Part shown: one piece after another, positions 28,067-39,928 of the stretch
Layout of the letters: the number at the start of each line of letters is the position of its first letter
Numbering within the stretch: the stretch's first letter is position 1
Assembly (NCBI RefSeq): GCF_004331155.1
Contig: NZ_SJNZ01000003.1
Coordinates: forward strand, 1 to 64,000
Direction of reading: 5' to 3'
Source of the DNA: Acinetobacter terrestris
GTDB lineage: Bacteria; Pseudomonadota; Gammaproteobacteria; Pseudomonadales; Moraxellaceae
Length of the DNA stretch: 64,000 nucleotides
Notes under the pieces: model-generated
What the model was told of the DNA's origin: nothing
Database searches by the model: none
The model's input: the letters and a program-made list of their open reading frames with translations, nothing else
Position numbers and translations under genes: made by a program

Positions 28067-29739
28067 GTATGGCCAATCCCGACATTAAAACTGTTGGTCG
28101 GATCGAGTTTTTGATAATGATTTTTTAAAGCCGGTTTGGCCACATATAAATGTCCGACATTATGTTCTGCTGGATATTCTGCACCACGCTGATCCAACAA
28201 ATGCCACATTTGATGCTCCATCGCCAAAGGATCTACGCCTTTTTTAACAATATAGTCCTGATGAAAAACATGACATAAAAAGTGACCGTAATACAGTTTA
28301 TGAATAATCAAATCATCCATTTCCTTGGGTAAAGTTTCCACCCATTCACGGTCATTACGGCGTAAAGCGATGTCCAAAGCCACAATATCTTCCACTTCAC
28401 TACGATGGGTATCGCGATAACGAATAGCTGCACCCGCAACGGCAAAACGGTGTAAAAAAGCTTTCCGGCCTTCTTCCTCGCTACACAGAAAATAATCTCC
28501 AGTGGGATGAGCGGCAAAATACTGTTGTAGAAATTGCTGAACCTGCTCTACGTCCTGATTTTCGATGCGCAGCATCAGATGATGCTCATACAAATCACGA
28601 AATTCATTCATTCGTTTCGGCAAATGTGAAGGCAAAAATTTGGTCAGCAGTTGCAAAGCTTTATCTGACAGCCCTTTCATGCCGATTTTGTCCAAGTAGC
28701 CGTCGACTTTATCTTTCATGGCAAAAGCAGCCGGCACTCTGGCAGTCCCGAATTTCTCGATAAACATGAAAGTATCTTTGCCGTATTCGGCCCCGATATC
28801 ATAAGCGACACGGTGAATATACTCGCCTGCAATTGGCAGGCGTGGCAAATCTTTCAAAAGAAAACGCCGAATCGCGGTTAAATGCTCTTGGGTATGGGTT
28901 CCGACATAGAACACCTGACTGGGAATTTTTTCAAAAGTATCCAGGCGTACCGCAAACACGCAGACTTTTCCTGCCGAACCGGAAGCTTCAAACAAACGCG
29001 ATGGATCGGCATTAAATCGTGCCGGAGTATCTTCATCGACCTGTGTTACATCATGTGCATAATGCTGATCAGAAGCACAACAATTGGAATCATCTTGAAT
29101 ATCATTCAACTGATATTGCTGACTTTCTAAGGTCGATAAAATTTCTTCTGGTGTTACACCCAGATTGATTCCTAAATGATTGACCAGTTCCAGTTGTCCA
29201 GATTCATTGACACGTGCATACAGCGCCAGTTCGGTATAAGCCGGCCCACGGCGAACCAGAGCGCCACCCGAATTATTGCAAACCCCACCTAACACCGAAG
29301 CTCCAATACAGGATGAACCAATCACGGAATGTGGTTCACGATTAAACGGTGCCAGCTGCTTTTCTAATTTATCCAAAGTTGCCCCAGGCAAACAAACCAC
29401 TTGTTTTGCATCATTAATCACTTGAATGCCAACTAAACGCCGAGTGTTGATGAGTATTACAGGACGATCATAATCATCACCAAAAGGCGTTGAACCTCCT
29501 GTGAGTCCAGTATTGGCTGCCTGCATAATCACAATACTGTCAGCCTGAACAGCAATTTGTAATACCTGCCATTGCTCAACCAAAGAACCGGGCACCACCA
29601 CTGCCAGAACCTGACCGGATCCATAACGTCGACCTTGACGGTATAATCGTGTGTCATTGTCATCTATTAATACATGTTGCTTGCCGACAATGTTGATGAG
29701 CTTTTGAATGGTTTGCTGTACAGCTGATTGAGTTTTCAT
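28042..29739 (-). CDS. dld: D-lactate dehydrogenase (quinone-dependent)
   Basis: Dld is a membrane-associated FAD enzyme that oxidises D-lactate to pyruvate and passes electrons to quinone. The 565-aa protein has a PCMH-type FAD domain (ANTGLTGGSTPFGDDYDRP and GSSCIGASVLGGVCNNSGG) and a C-terminal membrane-binding domain (HRFAVAGAAIRYRDTH; EEEGRKAFLHRF), as in E. coli Dld. It lies downstream of lldD on the same strand but after a 530-bp repeat-filled gap, so it may have its own promoter. Together with LldD it lets the cell use both lactate isomers. Its 3' end falls in a tandem repeat. Confidence 0.95.
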   Translation of the reverse strand: MKTQSAVQQTIQKLINIVGKQHVLIDDNDTRLYRQGRRYGSGQVLAVVVPGSLVEQWQVLQIAVQADSIVIMQAANTGLTGGSTPFGDDYDRPVILINTRRLVGIQVINDAKQVVCLPGATLDKLEKQLAPFNREPHSVIGSSCIGASVLGGVCNNSGGALVRRGPAYTELALYARVNESGQLELVNHLGINLGVTPEEILSTLESQQYQLNDIQDDSNCCASDQHYAHDVTQVDEDTPARFNADPSRLFEASGSAGKVCVFAVRLDTFEKIPSQVFYVGTHTQEHLTAIRRFLLKDLPRLPIAGEYIHRVAYDIGAEYGKDTFMFIEKFGTARVPAAFAMKDKVDGYLDKIGMKGLSDKALQLLTKFLPSHLPKRMNEFRDLYEHHLMLRIENQDVEQVQQFLQQYFAAHPTGDYFLCSEEEGRKAFLHRFAVAGAAIRYRDTHRSEVEDIVALDIALRRNDREWVETLPKEMDDLIIHKLYYGHFLCHVFHQDYIVKKGVDPLAMEHQMWHLLDQRGAEYPAEHNVGHLYVAKPALKNHYQKLDPTNSFNVGIGHTSKLKHWN

Positions 29740-29849
29740 ACGAACCTTATTTATTAAATTTAAGCTTTAGAGCAAGTACATTTTTGTATGAATACACTAA
29801 ATATTTAGGATATATCACTGCGGAGTCTTACCATTTAAACGTTAAATAC

Positions 29850-30215
29850 AAGGAGCTCGTCCATTACTTTGGTTACGCCCAAAGTAACCAAAGGCATTGT
29901 CATCCGCAAAACTCGCCAAATACCCTCTTTTAGCACTTGCTTCGCAGAAACGTTCCCTATCCTAAGAAGTCCTGCCTCGAACAGTTGCAGATGACATTTC
30001 CGTGTATCAACTTTATCGTTCAGTTTTAATAGAGGAAATGGACGTTCTCTCTCCTTTTAGGAGAGGGTCAGGGAGAGGTTTATCTGACAATTAAAAAGCT
30101 TCTTTCTTTGGTTATTTTCTGGCAAAACATATTTTTCATTTTAAAGTCCTCCTCATCCTAACCTTCTCCCTGAGCAATTTTTGGCGCAAGAGAAGGAACT
30201 TCTCAATATATAAAT
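29850..30215. repeat. Palindromic intergenic repeat region between lldD and dld
   Basis: The gap between lldD and dld holds several palindromes. TTACTTTGG (29864-29872) pairs perfectly with CCAAAGTAA (29879-29887); CTCTCCT and AGGAGAG flank a TTT loop near 30049-30065; and GGGAGAGG and its inverse CCTTCTCCC lie about 90 bases apart. This composition resembles dispersed intergenic repeats of gammaproteobacteria. No coding frame is convincing. Copy number elsewhere is unknown. Confidence 0.45.
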
Positions 30216-30268
30216 TAATGAATGTCTAAGTTTTAAAATCGTTTAACAGTTCAAAACTGCTGAATATC

Positions 30269-31423
30269 TCAGCCTGCCAACTCTTTATTTAACTTCACCA
30301 AACAATCCGAGGTGATATCCGCAATGGTTTTCGCACCGGTTAAAGTCATCGCCACACGCATTTCTTTCTCAATCAGCTCAAGCAAGTTACTTACACCTGC
30401 TCCACCTGATGCCCCTAAAGCATAAATAAAGGCACGTCCGAGCATGCAGGTATCTGCTCCCAGAGCCAGCATACGCACCACATCCAGACCATTACGGATG
30501 CCGGAATCGGCCAGAATTTTAATCTCGCCTTTAACTGCATCGGCAATTGGCGGTAAAGCACGAGCACTGGATAAAACACCATCCAGCTGACGTCCCCCAT
30601 GATTCGACACCACAATCCCATCTGCCCCGAAACGTACAGCATCCTTGGCATCTTCAGGGTCTAAAATCCCCTTGATGACCATGGGTCCATCCCAGTATTC
30701 CCGAATCCATTCCAGATCTTTCCAGGAAATAGACGGATCGAAGTTATTGCCTAACCAGCCAATATAATCTTCAAGCCCAGTCGGTTTACCCAAGTATTTA
30801 GAAATATTGCCTAAGTCATGCGGACGGCCATGCAATCCCACATCCCACGCCCATTGCGGATGTAATACTGATTGCAAATAACGGCGCATGGCGGCATTGG
30901 CACCACTCATTCCAGAATGCGCGTCACGGTAACGTGCGCCTGGAACGGGCATATCTACGGTAAAGATTAAAGTTGAACAACCTGCCGCTTTGGCACGCTC
31001 CAAGGCATTTTTCATAAAACCGCGGTCACGTAGCACATAAAGCTGAAACCACATTGGGCGCTGGATGGCCGGTGCTACTTCTTCAATCGGACACACTGAC
31101 ACTGTCGATAAAGTAAAAGGTATGCCTTTTTTATCTGCCGCGACTGCCGCCTGCACTTCACCGCGACGCGCGTACATCCCGGTCAAACCGACCGGTGATA
31201 AAGCCACAGGCATCGACAAGGTTTCATCAAACAATCTGGTTTCCAGACTTAAAGACGACATGTCGTTCAGAACACGTTGTCTTAAGGCAATTTTGGATAA
31301 GTCTTCTACATTACGCTTGAGCGTATATTCCGCATATGCTCCCCCATCAATATAATGAAACAGGAAAGGTGGCAAGCGACGTCTAGCGGCTTCGCGGTAA
31401 TCATTAGCAGAAGAAATAATCAT
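30269..31423 (-). CDS. lldD: L-lactate dehydrogenase (FMN-dependent, quinone-linked)
   Basis: LldD oxidises L-lactate to pyruvate at the inner membrane. The 384-aa alpha-hydroxy-acid oxidase barrel carries [13 protein letters not shown], the FMN-binding [13 protein letters not shown] and WFQLYV, the substrate Arg and catalytic His in [12 protein letters not shown], and [15 protein letters not shown]. It is the third gene of lldP-lldR-lldD. Its ATG lies two bases past the end of lldR, with the ribosome binding site AGGAT inside the lldR 3' end, so the two are translationally linked. Confidence 0.96.
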   Translation of the reverse strand: MIISSANDYREAARRRLPPFLFHYIDGGAYAEYTLKRNVEDLSKIALRQRVLNDMSSLSLETRLFDETLSMPVALSPVGLTGMYARRGEVQAAVAADKKGIPFTLSTVSVCPIEEVAPAIQRPMWFQLYVLRDRGFMKNALERAKAAGCSTLIFTVDMPVPGARYRDAHSGMSGANAAMRRYLQSVLHPQWAWDVGLHGRPHDLGNISKYLGKPTGLEDYIGWLGNNFDPSISWKDLEWIREYWDGPMVIKGILDPEDAKDAVRFGADGIVVSNHGGRQLDGVLSSARALPPIADAVKGEIKILADSGIRNGLDVVRMLALGADTCMLGRAFIYALGASGGAGVSNLLELIEKEMRVAMTLTGAKTIADITSDCLVKLNKELAG

Positions 31424-31425
31424 GG

Positions 31426-32169
31426 TTAAATCCTATTTAATCGACTCGCACGCTGACGACGGGCATCTTCCTCATCAATCGAGCGCACTTGTTGAATAAC
31501 AAACTCAATATGTCCACAGACTGCCTGTCTGGCAGCTTCTGGATCTCGACGTTCAATCGCATCTATCACTTGTTGATGCTGTAAATGCAACTGATCAAAA
31601 CGATGCGGTTCTGAATATACTTTTCGGCGCCCCAGCACCACGTTGAATTGCAACAAATCAAATAAGCCACGCATCATCTGGATCAACACCAGATTATGCG
31701 AGGCTTCAGCAATGGCAAGATGAAATCTGGCATCGGCCTGTGCCGCCTGATCATCATCACCGATGGCTTGAAAATGGCTAATCTGTGCATAGCAATCTCG
31801 AATATTTTGCAGATCTTCAGGGGTGGCACGCTCTGCGGCATACCACGCTGTCCCACCTTCCAGAATAGTTCGTGCTTCCTGCACATCAAAGCGGTAAGCA
31901 GGATCTTGATCAATCAAGTCACTTAAAGGCTGCACGATTTGATGTTGCGACCAGTTGATCGGCAATTGCTGCAAAAAAGTACCTGCCCCCACTTTACTCA
32001 GTAACATTCCGCGACTGGTCAGTTGCTGAATGGCTTCACGTAAAGAGGAACGAGATACGCCCAGTTGTTCACATAATTTCCGTTCAGCAGGCAAACGGTC
32101 TCCAACGTGCATATTATTTTGCTCAATCAATATGCGCAGGCTTTGTACGACTTTGTCGGAGACTTTCAT
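31426..32169 (-). CDS. lldR: GntR-family lactate regulator
   Basis: LldR controls the lactate genes. The 247-aa protein has an N-terminal winged helix ([20 protein letters not shown]) and a C-terminal FCD all-helical sensor domain ([14 protein letters not shown] contains metal/ligand residues), so it is a FadR-subfamily GntR regulator. It sits between lldP and lldD in the same transcript. Two ATTGGT-N3-ACCAAT palindromes flank the lldP promoter, and these are very likely its operators. In E. coli, LldR represses without L-lactate and helps activation with it; the same is inferred here. Confidence 0.93.
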   Translation of the reverse strand: MKVSDKVVQSLRILIEQNNMHVGDRLPAERKLCEQLGVSRSSLREAIQQLTSRGMLLSKVGAGTFLQQLPINWSQHQIVQPLSDLIDQDPAYRFDVQEARTILEGGTAWYAAERATPEDLQNIRDCYAQISHFQAIGDDDQAAQADARFHLAIAEASHNLVLIQMMRGLFDLLQFNVVLGRRKVYSEPHRFDQLHLQHQQVIDAIERRDPEAARQAVCGHIEFVIQQVRSIDEEDARRQRASRLNRI

Positions 32170-32189
32170 TTGCTGACCTCAATTGCGTG

Positions 32190-33854
32190 TTATGGAATCA
32201 TCCACGGGAACACATAAGCTTGTAAGGTAATAATAATACCCATCATGATGGTAAAGACGATACTGTGTTTAACGGTAAAACGGAACAGATCAGATTCTTT
32301 ACCTACAAGTCCTACCGCAGCACAGGCAATTGCAATGGATTGCGGCGAAATCATTTTTCCGGTGACCCCACCACTGGTATTGGCGGCAACCAGCAGCACT
32401 TCCGGCACCCCAATCTGTTGAGCAGTGGTGGCTTGCAGCGCTGCAAACAATGCATTGGCTGAAGTATCGGAACCGGTTAAAAACACCCCGATCCAGCCCA
32501 AGAATGGCGAGAAGAAAGTAAAGGCTTTACCGCTATGTGCCAGCGCCAATGCCAATGTTGCCGACATGCCTGAATAATTAGCAATGAACGCAAAGGCCAA
32601 CACCATACCAATGGAATAAATCGGGGTTTTTAATTCATTAAGCGTTTCACCAAAAGTAACAACCGCCTCTTTTGGCTTCATTTTCAAGAAAATAATAGTA
32701 ATGACCGCTGCAATAAAAATGGCTGTCCCTGTGGCAGAGAGCCAGTCAAATTTAAAAATGGCATCGTAATCTTTAACTTCTGGAACCACCGGCGGCATTT
32801 TCTGCACCAGTTGATGCAAATACGGCACCTTGATTGAAAACACCCAGTCATGTAATGCACCATCTTTGGTGAACAAATCCTTGAAGGGTTTGATACTCCA
32901 AATGGTCACCATCACGGTTAAAATCATGAATGGCGACCAAGCTTTGGCAATCTGTGGCAGTGTGTATTTTTTTTGCTTATCGGCCTCTAAGCTCTCATCT
33001 ACATTGCCGTCTTCATTGCTGAAACGGAAAATGTGCTTGGGTTTCCAGAATTTAAGTAAAATCGTTAAGGTCACTAAAGATGCAATCGCTGCAGTAATAT
33101 CCGGTAGTTCTGGACCGACAAAGTTAGAGGTTAAGTATTGTGCAATTGCAAAAGAGCCACCACCCACAATTACCGCAGGCCAGGTTTCTTTAATACCACG
33201 CCAGCCATCCATAATCCCCATGATCCAGAACAGGACGATTGGCACCATAAACGGTAACTGACGGCCCACCATCTGGCTGATTTCCATGGTATCCACGCCA
33301 GACACCTGCCCTGCGACAATAATAGGAATCCCCATCGCGCCGAAGGCAACTGGTGCGGTATTTACAATTAAACATAAGCCTGCTGCATATAGCGGTTTAA
33401 AGCCCAGTCCGACCAGCAAGGCAGCCGTAATAGCGACCGGTGCACCAAAGCCTGCCGCACCTTCAAGAAAGGTACCAAAAGCGAAACCTACCAGCAGCAT
33501 TTGCAAACGCTGATCTTCGGTAATGGATAAAATTGAAGAACGGATAATATTAAATTGACCGGTTTTTACTGAAATTTTATATAAAAACACTGCCCCAATA
33601 ATAATCCAGGCAATCGGCCACAAGCCGTAGAAAAAGCCATAAATCATGGAGGCAAAAGCGACTGCAACAGGCATCTTATAAGCAAAAAGAGAAACCAGCA
33701 GTGCTAAAACAACTGTAATGGTTCCCGCCACACTCCCTTTTAATCGAAAAACCGCCAATGCGAGGAAGAAAAAGATAATGGGAATAAGGGCAATTGCACT
33801 GGAAATCCAGATATTCCCCATAGGATCGTAAATCTGTTGCCAAGATTGAAGCAT
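32190..33854 (-). CDS. lldP: L-lactate permease
   Basis: LldP imports L-lactate (and often D-lactate and glycolate) with protons. The 554-aa protein is a multi-pass permease of the LctP family, with [16 protein letters not shown] and, near the end, [17 protein letters not shown] and the [20 protein letters not shown] block. It is the first gene of the lactate operon. The promoter upstream is flanked by two LldR-type operators. Confidence 0.96.
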   Translation of the reverse strand: MLQSWQQIYDPMGNIWISSAIALIPIIFFFLALAVFRLKGSVAGTITVVLALLVSLFAYKMPVAVAFASMIYGFFYGLWPIAWIIIGAVFLYKISVKTGQFNIIRSSILSITEDQRLQMLLVGFAFGTFLEGAAGFGAPVAITAALLVGLGFKPLYAAGLCLIVNTAPVAFGAMGIPIIVAGQVSGVDTMEISQMVGRQLPFMVPIVLFWIMGIMDGWRGIKETWPAVIVGGGSFAIAQYLTSNFVGPELPDITAAIASLVTLTILLKFWKPKHIFRFSNEDGNVDESLEADKQKKYTLPQIAKAWSPFMILTVMVTIWSIKPFKDLFTKDGALHDWVFSIKVPYLHQLVQKMPPVVPEVKDYDAIFKFDWLSATGTAIFIAAVITIIFLKMKPKEAVVTFGETLNELKTPIYSIGMVLAFAFIANYSGMSATLALALAHSGKAFTFFSPFLGWIGVFLTGSDTSANALFAALQATTAQQIGVPEVLLVAANTSGGVTGKMISPQSIAIACAAVGLVGKESDLFRFTVKHSIVFTIMMGIIITLQAYVFPWMIP

Positions 33855-33921
33855 TGTCTTCTCCTTGAAATGCTCACGGCGCGATTAGAATTGGTCTGAT
33901 TATTTAAAAGATTAAATCAAT

Positions 33922-33936
33922 ATTGGTATGACCAAT
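33922..33936. promoter_or_regulatory. LldR operator, promoter-proximal to lldP
   Basis: ATTGGTATGACCAAT, a perfect 6-3-6 palindrome of the TTGGT-N-ACCAA type used by LldR/FadR-group GntR regulators. It lies between the lldP -10 box and the lldP start codon. Confidence 0.75.
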
Positions 33937-33975
33937 AACAAATAAAACAAAAAAATAATTCATATTTAAGCAAAT

Positions 33976-34004
33976 ATACTAGTTTTTGTTTAATTAAAGA
34001 TCAA
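33976..34004 (-). promoter_or_regulatory. Sigma70 promoter of lldPRD
   Basis: On the minus strand -35 TTGATC (34004-33999) and -10 TAGTAT (33981-33976) are 17 bases apart. The promoter lies between two identical-type operators, as in E. coli lldPRD. Confidence 0.65.
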
Positions 34005-34025
34005 TAGCGGTCTAAATAAAATAAT

Positions 34026-34040
34026 ATTGGTCAGACCAAT
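34026..34040. promoter_or_regulatory. LldR operator, upstream of the lldP promoter
   Basis: ATTGGTCAGACCAAT, a perfect 6-3-6 palindrome. Its centre is 104 bp from the other operator, close to ten helical turns, which would suit repression by looping. Confidence 0.75.
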
Positions 34041-35980
<1,940 letters not shown>

Positions 35981-35994
35981 GTTTGTTTGATGTC

Positions 35995-36022
35995 AAAAAA
36001 CCGCCATTTAGGCGGTTTTTTT
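35995..36022 (+). terminator. argG terminator (possibly bidirectional)
   Basis: AAAAAACCGCC, ATTTA, GGCGGTTTTTTT between two convergent genes. T runs lie on both strands. Confidence 0.9.
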
Positions 36023-36041
36023 ATCGCTGAATTTGAAGACG

Positions 36042-37301
36042 CTAAGCAATATTGGCCGCACGAATAGATTGATAATAAATCTGGTTGCGTCCAAGCTGTT
36101 TGGCCCGATACAAGGCTTGATCGGCAATCTTGAGCAATTCTTCTTTGCTCAGCTCATTTTCCCCTCGATACACGGTAATCCCCAAACTAATCGTAATATA
36201 GCTCGACACCGATGATTGGGCATGCGGAATTTCCAGACGCTCTATGGCCTTAAAAATATTCGACGCGACCGCATAGGCGCCATGGGCATCTGTTTCTGGC
36301 AATAACACCACAAACTCTTCGCCACCATAGCGTGCGACAAAGTCCATATGCCGGATGGCATTTTTAATGGATTTGGCAATGGAAAAAATGACATCATCGC
36401 CTTTTTGATGGCCGTAAAAATCGTTATAGTTTTTAAAGAAATCGACATCAATAAACAAAATGGATAAAGAGCTGTGCTCTAGGCGAGTTTGCTGATAAAA
36501 AACTTCCATCATTTCATCAAAAGTACGCCGATTTGAAATTTTGGTCAGTTCATCATGCTGACTCAAATGCAATAATTCCGAATTATGGATACGGTGAATT
36601 TTTTCACTAATTCTGGCGCGCATTGAATACAGATAAATCATCCGTTCACGTGCAAAAATCATATGACTAATTACATAACCAAGTACACAGCTTCCAGTGA
36701 GAATACGCCCCAGTACCATCGCATCAAAATTAACTTGCAGCCCTAAAAACAGGACAATTGTGAACAGTGCTGCCGATACGCCTGTCACCAACATGTGAAA
36801 GGGTTTTACCCCGGTCAGAATATAACCAAGAATATAAATAATACATAATATCGCCATGGCCTGATGCTGCAGCACAACCGTATCTACGGTCATGGTCAAC
36901 CATGACATGGAAACAATTGCCCAAAACTTGAGTCCCATCGCAGCATGGGCAAAATATGGACGTAATTTAGGATAATAAGCAAAACAGAACAAGACCATTA
37001 AACAAGAGCCGCCATTCACCAGTCCTAACATGCAGCGCACGAAATCATGGACGAAATATTGCTGGTCGATAATCCAGTAGTCACTTGGAATCATGACCAC
37101 CATAAAAACAAAATAGGTTAAAACGCCACCCCAAAAGTATTTTTCAATATGTTTACGCGCGCGTTCTAAATTTTTAGACCAAAATTCCTGTTCTAATTTT
37201 TTTGGAAAAACTTGTCCTACGCGGTGACTTTGCTGCGTAATCAGTTCTTCTACTTTTTCTTTATCATACTGTAATTTAGCCAGATTATACTTGTATTCCA
37301 T
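36042..37301 (-). CDS. Membrane-bound diguanylate cyclase (GGDEF)
   Basis: A 419-aa c-di-GMP-producing enzyme. Residues 1-55 are charged, about six hydrophobic segments span residues 55-220, a short linker follows, and the C-terminal 165 residues are a GGDEF domain with DELTKISNRRTFDEMM, LFIDVDFFKNYNDFYGH and the active-site RYGGEEFVVLLP. Five residues before the GGEEF motif is RHMD, an intact RxxD inhibitory site, so product feedback is expected. The membrane part is an unassigned sensory region. The frame opens with TTG at 37307; I chose ATG 37301. Its signal and downstream process are unknown. Confidence 0.88.
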   Translation of the reverse strand: MEYKYNLAKLQYDKEKVEELITQQSHRVGQVFPKKLEQEFWSKNLERARKHIEKYFWGGVLTYFVFMVVMIPSDYWIIDQQYFVHDFVRCMLGLVNGGSCLMVLFCFAYYPKLRPYFAHAAMGLKFWAIVSMSWLTMTVDTVVLQHQAMAILCIIYILGYILTGVKPFHMLVTGVSAALFTIVLFLGLQVNFDAMVLGRILTGSCVLGYVISHMIFARERMIYLYSMRARISEKIHRIHNSELLHLSQHDELTKISNRRTFDEMMEVFYQQTRLEHSSLSILFIDVDFFKNYNDFYGHQKGDDVIFSIAKSIKNAIRHMDFVARYGGEEFVVLLPETDAHGAYAVASNIFKAIERLEIPHAQSSVSSYITISLGITVYRGENELSKEELLKIADQALYRAKQLGRNQIYYQSIRAANIA

Positions 37302-37449
37302 TCGCAAGCATTATGTAGTTATTTTTTAGTTACTTAAAAGTAACACAATTTTATGGTTTATATTTAAATATATATCACCATTTGTCTTTAATTCTCGTTA
37401 CCATTTTCACACTTTATAGATTATCATTTGTTTTATTTCCTCGATTGAA

Positions 37450-38490
37450 ATGGCCTTGAATACAATCACTCTCCTCCAGCCAGATGATTGGCACGCTCAC
37501 CTTCGTGATGGTCTTGCTTTAAAACGTACGGTTCCAGATTTAGCCAAACAGTTTGCACGCGCAATCTGTATGCCAAACACTGTTCCTCCTGTGAAAACAG
37601 TTGAAGAAGCGATTGCTTATCGTGAACGTATTTTGGCGCATGTGCCTGAAGGCATCTCATTTGATCCGCGTATGGTGCTTTACTTTACGGACTTCACCCA
37701 ACCGAGTGAAGTTAAAAAAATCAAAGAATCTGAACATGTAAATGCCATCAAGCTATACCCTGCCGGTGCAACGACAAATTCAGACAATGGTGTCAGCGAT
37801 ATTCGTAAAGTTTATGCTGTGATCGAGCAACTTGAAGAGCATCAAGTGCCTTTATTGCTGCATGGTGAAGTTACTCATAACCATGTCGATATTTTTGATC
37901 GTGAAAAACGCTTCCTCGATGAAGTGCTTTCTCCGCTTTTAAAACAGTTCCCTAAGCTTAAACTGGTGCTTGAACACATTACTACCAGTGAAGCTGCACA
38001 TTTTGTACTCGAACAAGACCGCAATGTTGCTGCAACGATTACCCCGCAGCACTTATTGTTTAACCGTAATGATATGCTGGTCGGTGGCGTGAAGCCGCAT
38101 TTCTATTGTTTGCCGATTTTAAAGCGTCAAACCCATCAGCAAACATTACTTGAAGTGGCGACCAGCTCGAATCCTAAATTTTTCTTGGGTACAGACAGCG
38201 CGCCGCATTCAAAAGATGCTAAAGAAAATGCATGTGGCTGTGCAGGTTGCTATAGTGCACCAACCGCAATTGAATTATATGCTCAAGCTTTTGACCAAGT
38301 CGGTAAAATTGACCGTCTGGAAGGTTTCGCCAGCCACTTCGGTGCTGACTTCTATGGTCTGCCGCGTAATACCAATACCATTACCCTGGTAAAAGAAGAG
38401 CAAGTTATTCCGACAAGTTTAGACTACTTGGATGGTGAAAAAATTATCCCACTATATGCGGGTAATACCATCCAATGGAGAAAAGTGTGA
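37450..38490 (+). CDS. pyrC: Dihydroorotase
   Basis: PyrC closes carbamoyl-aspartate to dihydroorotate in pyrimidine synthesis. The 346-aa protein is the short type II form typical of E. coli. The zinc-site residues are visible: [10 protein letters not shown] (HxH), the carboxylated Lys in [13 protein letters not shown], His in LLHGEVTH and EHITT, and Asp in [10 protein letters not shown]. The next gene, rnt, begins within its stop codon, so the two form one unit. Confidence 0.96.
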   Translation: MALNTITLLQPDDWHAHLRDGLALKRTVPDLAKQFARAICMPNTVPPVKTVEEAIAYRERILAHVPEGISFDPRMVLYFTDFTQPSEVKKIKESEHVNAIKLYPAGATTNSDNGVSDIRKVYAVIEQLEEHQVPLLLHGEVTHNHVDIFDREKRFLDEVLSPLLKQFPKLKLVLEHITTSEAAHFVLEQDRNVAATITPQHLLFNRNDMLVGGVKPHFYCLPILKRQTHQQTLLEVATSSNPKFFLGTDSAPHSKDAKENACGCAGCYSAPTAIELYAQAFDQVGKIDRLEGFASHFGADFYGLPRNTNTITLVKEEQVIPTSLDYLDGEKIIPLYAGNTIQWRKV

Positions 38491-39134
38491 CAGATGAAAC
38501 CCAACCAATAATTGGTCAGCGTTTCCGTGGATTTCTACCTGTTGTTGTCGATGTCGAGACAGCAGGTTTTAACTCACAGACCGATGCCTTATTGGAAATT
38601 GCAGCAATTCCCATTATTTATAATGAAGAAGGTCAATTTGTGCCAGGTGAAGCCCATCATGCACATATTAATCCTTTTGAAGGGGCGAATTTAGACCGCC
38701 GTTCACTGGATTTTATTGGGGTTGATCCATTTAATCCGATGCGCATGGCCATGGCGGAAGATGAAAAAAGTGCCTTAAAACGTATTTTTAAATCTGTAAA
38801 TGAAGTTCGTCGCCAGCAGAATTGTACCCACGCCGTTTTGGTTGGTCATAATGCGCATTTCGATCTAGGTTTTGTACAAGCAGCCATTGCACGTACTGGA
38901 ACTAAAAATCAAAATCCATTTCACAGTTTTTCTGTGTTCGATACCGTGACTTTAAGTGCGGTCATGTTTGGTCAAACCGTACTGGCAAAATCGTGTATTC
39001 ACGCTGGAATTGAGTTTGATGGTAAGGAAGCACACTCTGCTTTATACGATACTCAAAAGACTGCTGAACTGTTTTGCTATATTTTGAACAAACTCGCACC
39101 TCATCTACTTGACACTCTGGTGGCGGATCAATAA
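38487..39134 (+). CDS. rnt: Ribonuclease T
   Basis: RNase T trims 3' ends of tRNAs and other stable RNAs. The 215-aa protein is a DEDDh exonuclease with VVDVETAGF (first Asp/Glu), HNAHFDLGF, and [13 protein letters not shown] (His and last Asp). I chose GTG 38487, which overlaps the pyrC stop as GTGA and has GGAG six bases upstream; the product then begins MTDETQ. An ATG at 38475 would add four residues. A tRNA-Glu gene follows 20 bases later, with its promoter inside the last codons of rnt. Confidence 0.93.
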   Translation: MTDETQPIIGQRFRGFLPVVVDVETAGFNSQTDALLEIAAIPIIYNEEGQFVPGEAHHAHINPFEGANLDRRSLDFIGVDPFNPMRMAMAEDEKSALKRIFKSVNEVRRQQNCTHAVLVGHNAHFDLGFVQAAIARTGTKNQNPFHSFSVFDTVTLSAVMFGQTVLAKSCIHAGIEFDGKEAHSALYDTQKTAELFCYILNKLAPHLLDTLVADQ

Positions 39135-39137
39135 GAT
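39109..39137 (+). promoter_or_regulatory. Sigma70 promoter of tRNA-Glu, overlapping the 3' end of rnt
   Basis: The -35 TTGACA (39109-39114, perfect) and -10 TAAGAT (39132-39137) are 17 bases apart. The -35 lies in coding sequence and the -10 covers the rnt stop codon. Confidence 0.75.
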
Positions 39138-39154
39138 ACCGCCATCTTCTAAAC

Positions 39155-39230
39155 GTCCCTATCGTCTAGAGGCCTAGGACATCGCCCTTTCACGGCGGTA
39201 ACCGGGGTTCGAATCCCCGTAGGGACGCCA
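39155..39230 (+). tRNA. tRNA-Glu (TTC), copy 1
   Basis: A 76-nt tRNA with encoded CCA; acceptor GTCCCTA pairs with TAGGGAC, anticodon TTC is at 39189-39191, and the T-arm is CCGGGGTTCGAATCCCCG. The body is the same as the other three copies in the window. Confidence 0.97.
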
Positions 39231-39558
39231 TTTATTCTTTCTCCTCGCTTTCATTCAATTTATTAAAAGTATTCTATTCTTTTAGATTTTGCTTCTTTTT
39301 AAATACCCTCTATTCTATTCATTATTTCAGATTCTATTCATTGTTTTAGTTTCGATTAAAACAGCTTTTATTCTATTTAATTCCAAAGCGATATTTTCAA
39401 TTTCCAGAAATTTGTACCCATCTTAGGTCTAATGGTGAATCATCTGATTAGTCCACAAAATAGCAATGTAAATAATGATGGAACCACGAACGCTAAAAAC
39501 TGCTCGCCAATTTATTGCCGATATTACTTTTAAGTTCTAATTTTAAAAGTTTAACTCC
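39231..39558. other. AT-rich spacer with repeated TTCTATT motifs
   Basis: The 330 bases after the tRNA contain several TTCTATT/ATTCTATTCATT copies (about 39270-39380) and two very short frames just before a strong terminator at 39559. No tRNA terminator is evident close to the tRNA. A small RNA ending at that terminator is possible but unproven. Confidence 0.4.
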
Positions 39559-39583
39559 TGAGCACTTTGGTGCTCTTTTTTTA
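39559..39583 (+). terminator. Intrinsic terminator without an assigned gene
   Basis: GAGCAC, TTTG, GTGCTC followed by seven T residues. The nearest upstream gene is the tRNA-Glu 330 bases away, so it ends either a long tRNA transcript or an unrecognised small RNA. Confidence 0.8.
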
Positions 39584-39629
39584 TCTCAGTTTGCATGCTA
39601 AGGTTAAGCCCCCCATCAATACTGCTTCG

Positions 39630-39794
39630 ATGATGTTGAAAAACGTTTTTATTGTGTTCATGATTCTACTGCCTTCAGCCGTATATATTTATCTTTCCAG
39701 CAAAGATGCCGAACCTGCCCAAGAATCTTCCTTTGCTGCACCTAAACAGGTACCTGCGCAACAATCACCAAAATATCAAACACCGGATCATTAA
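39630..39794 (+). CDS. Small single-pass membrane protein, hypothetical
   Basis: A 54-aa frame beginning MMLKNVFIVFMILLPSAVYI, with one transmembrane helix and a Pro/Gln/Ala-rich polar tail. The frame is open further upstream, but that part overlaps the terminator, so I start at 39630. The ribosome binding site is weak. Function is unknown, and it could be a chance frame, but a helix plus polar tail is a common small-protein pattern. Confidence 0.45.
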   Translation: MMLKNVFIVFMILLPSAVYIYLSSKDAEPAQESSFAAPKQVPAQQSPKYQTPDH

Positions 39795-39928
39795 AAGCGC
39801 GGTTTAAGTCATTTTTTTATTTATCTGGTTTTCTTATTAAATTGAGTAATGAGTCAGAAAAAAACGATTTATATGAATATTCACGCAATCAGCAATTAAA
39901 ATAATTCTTTCAACTCTTTTTCTAGATT

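Noticed and set aside
39231..39400. Possible CRISPR-like array from TTCTATT repeats
   Set aside because: The repeats are 7-12 bases, irregularly spaced and lack unique spacers of constant size. They are simple AT-rich repeats.
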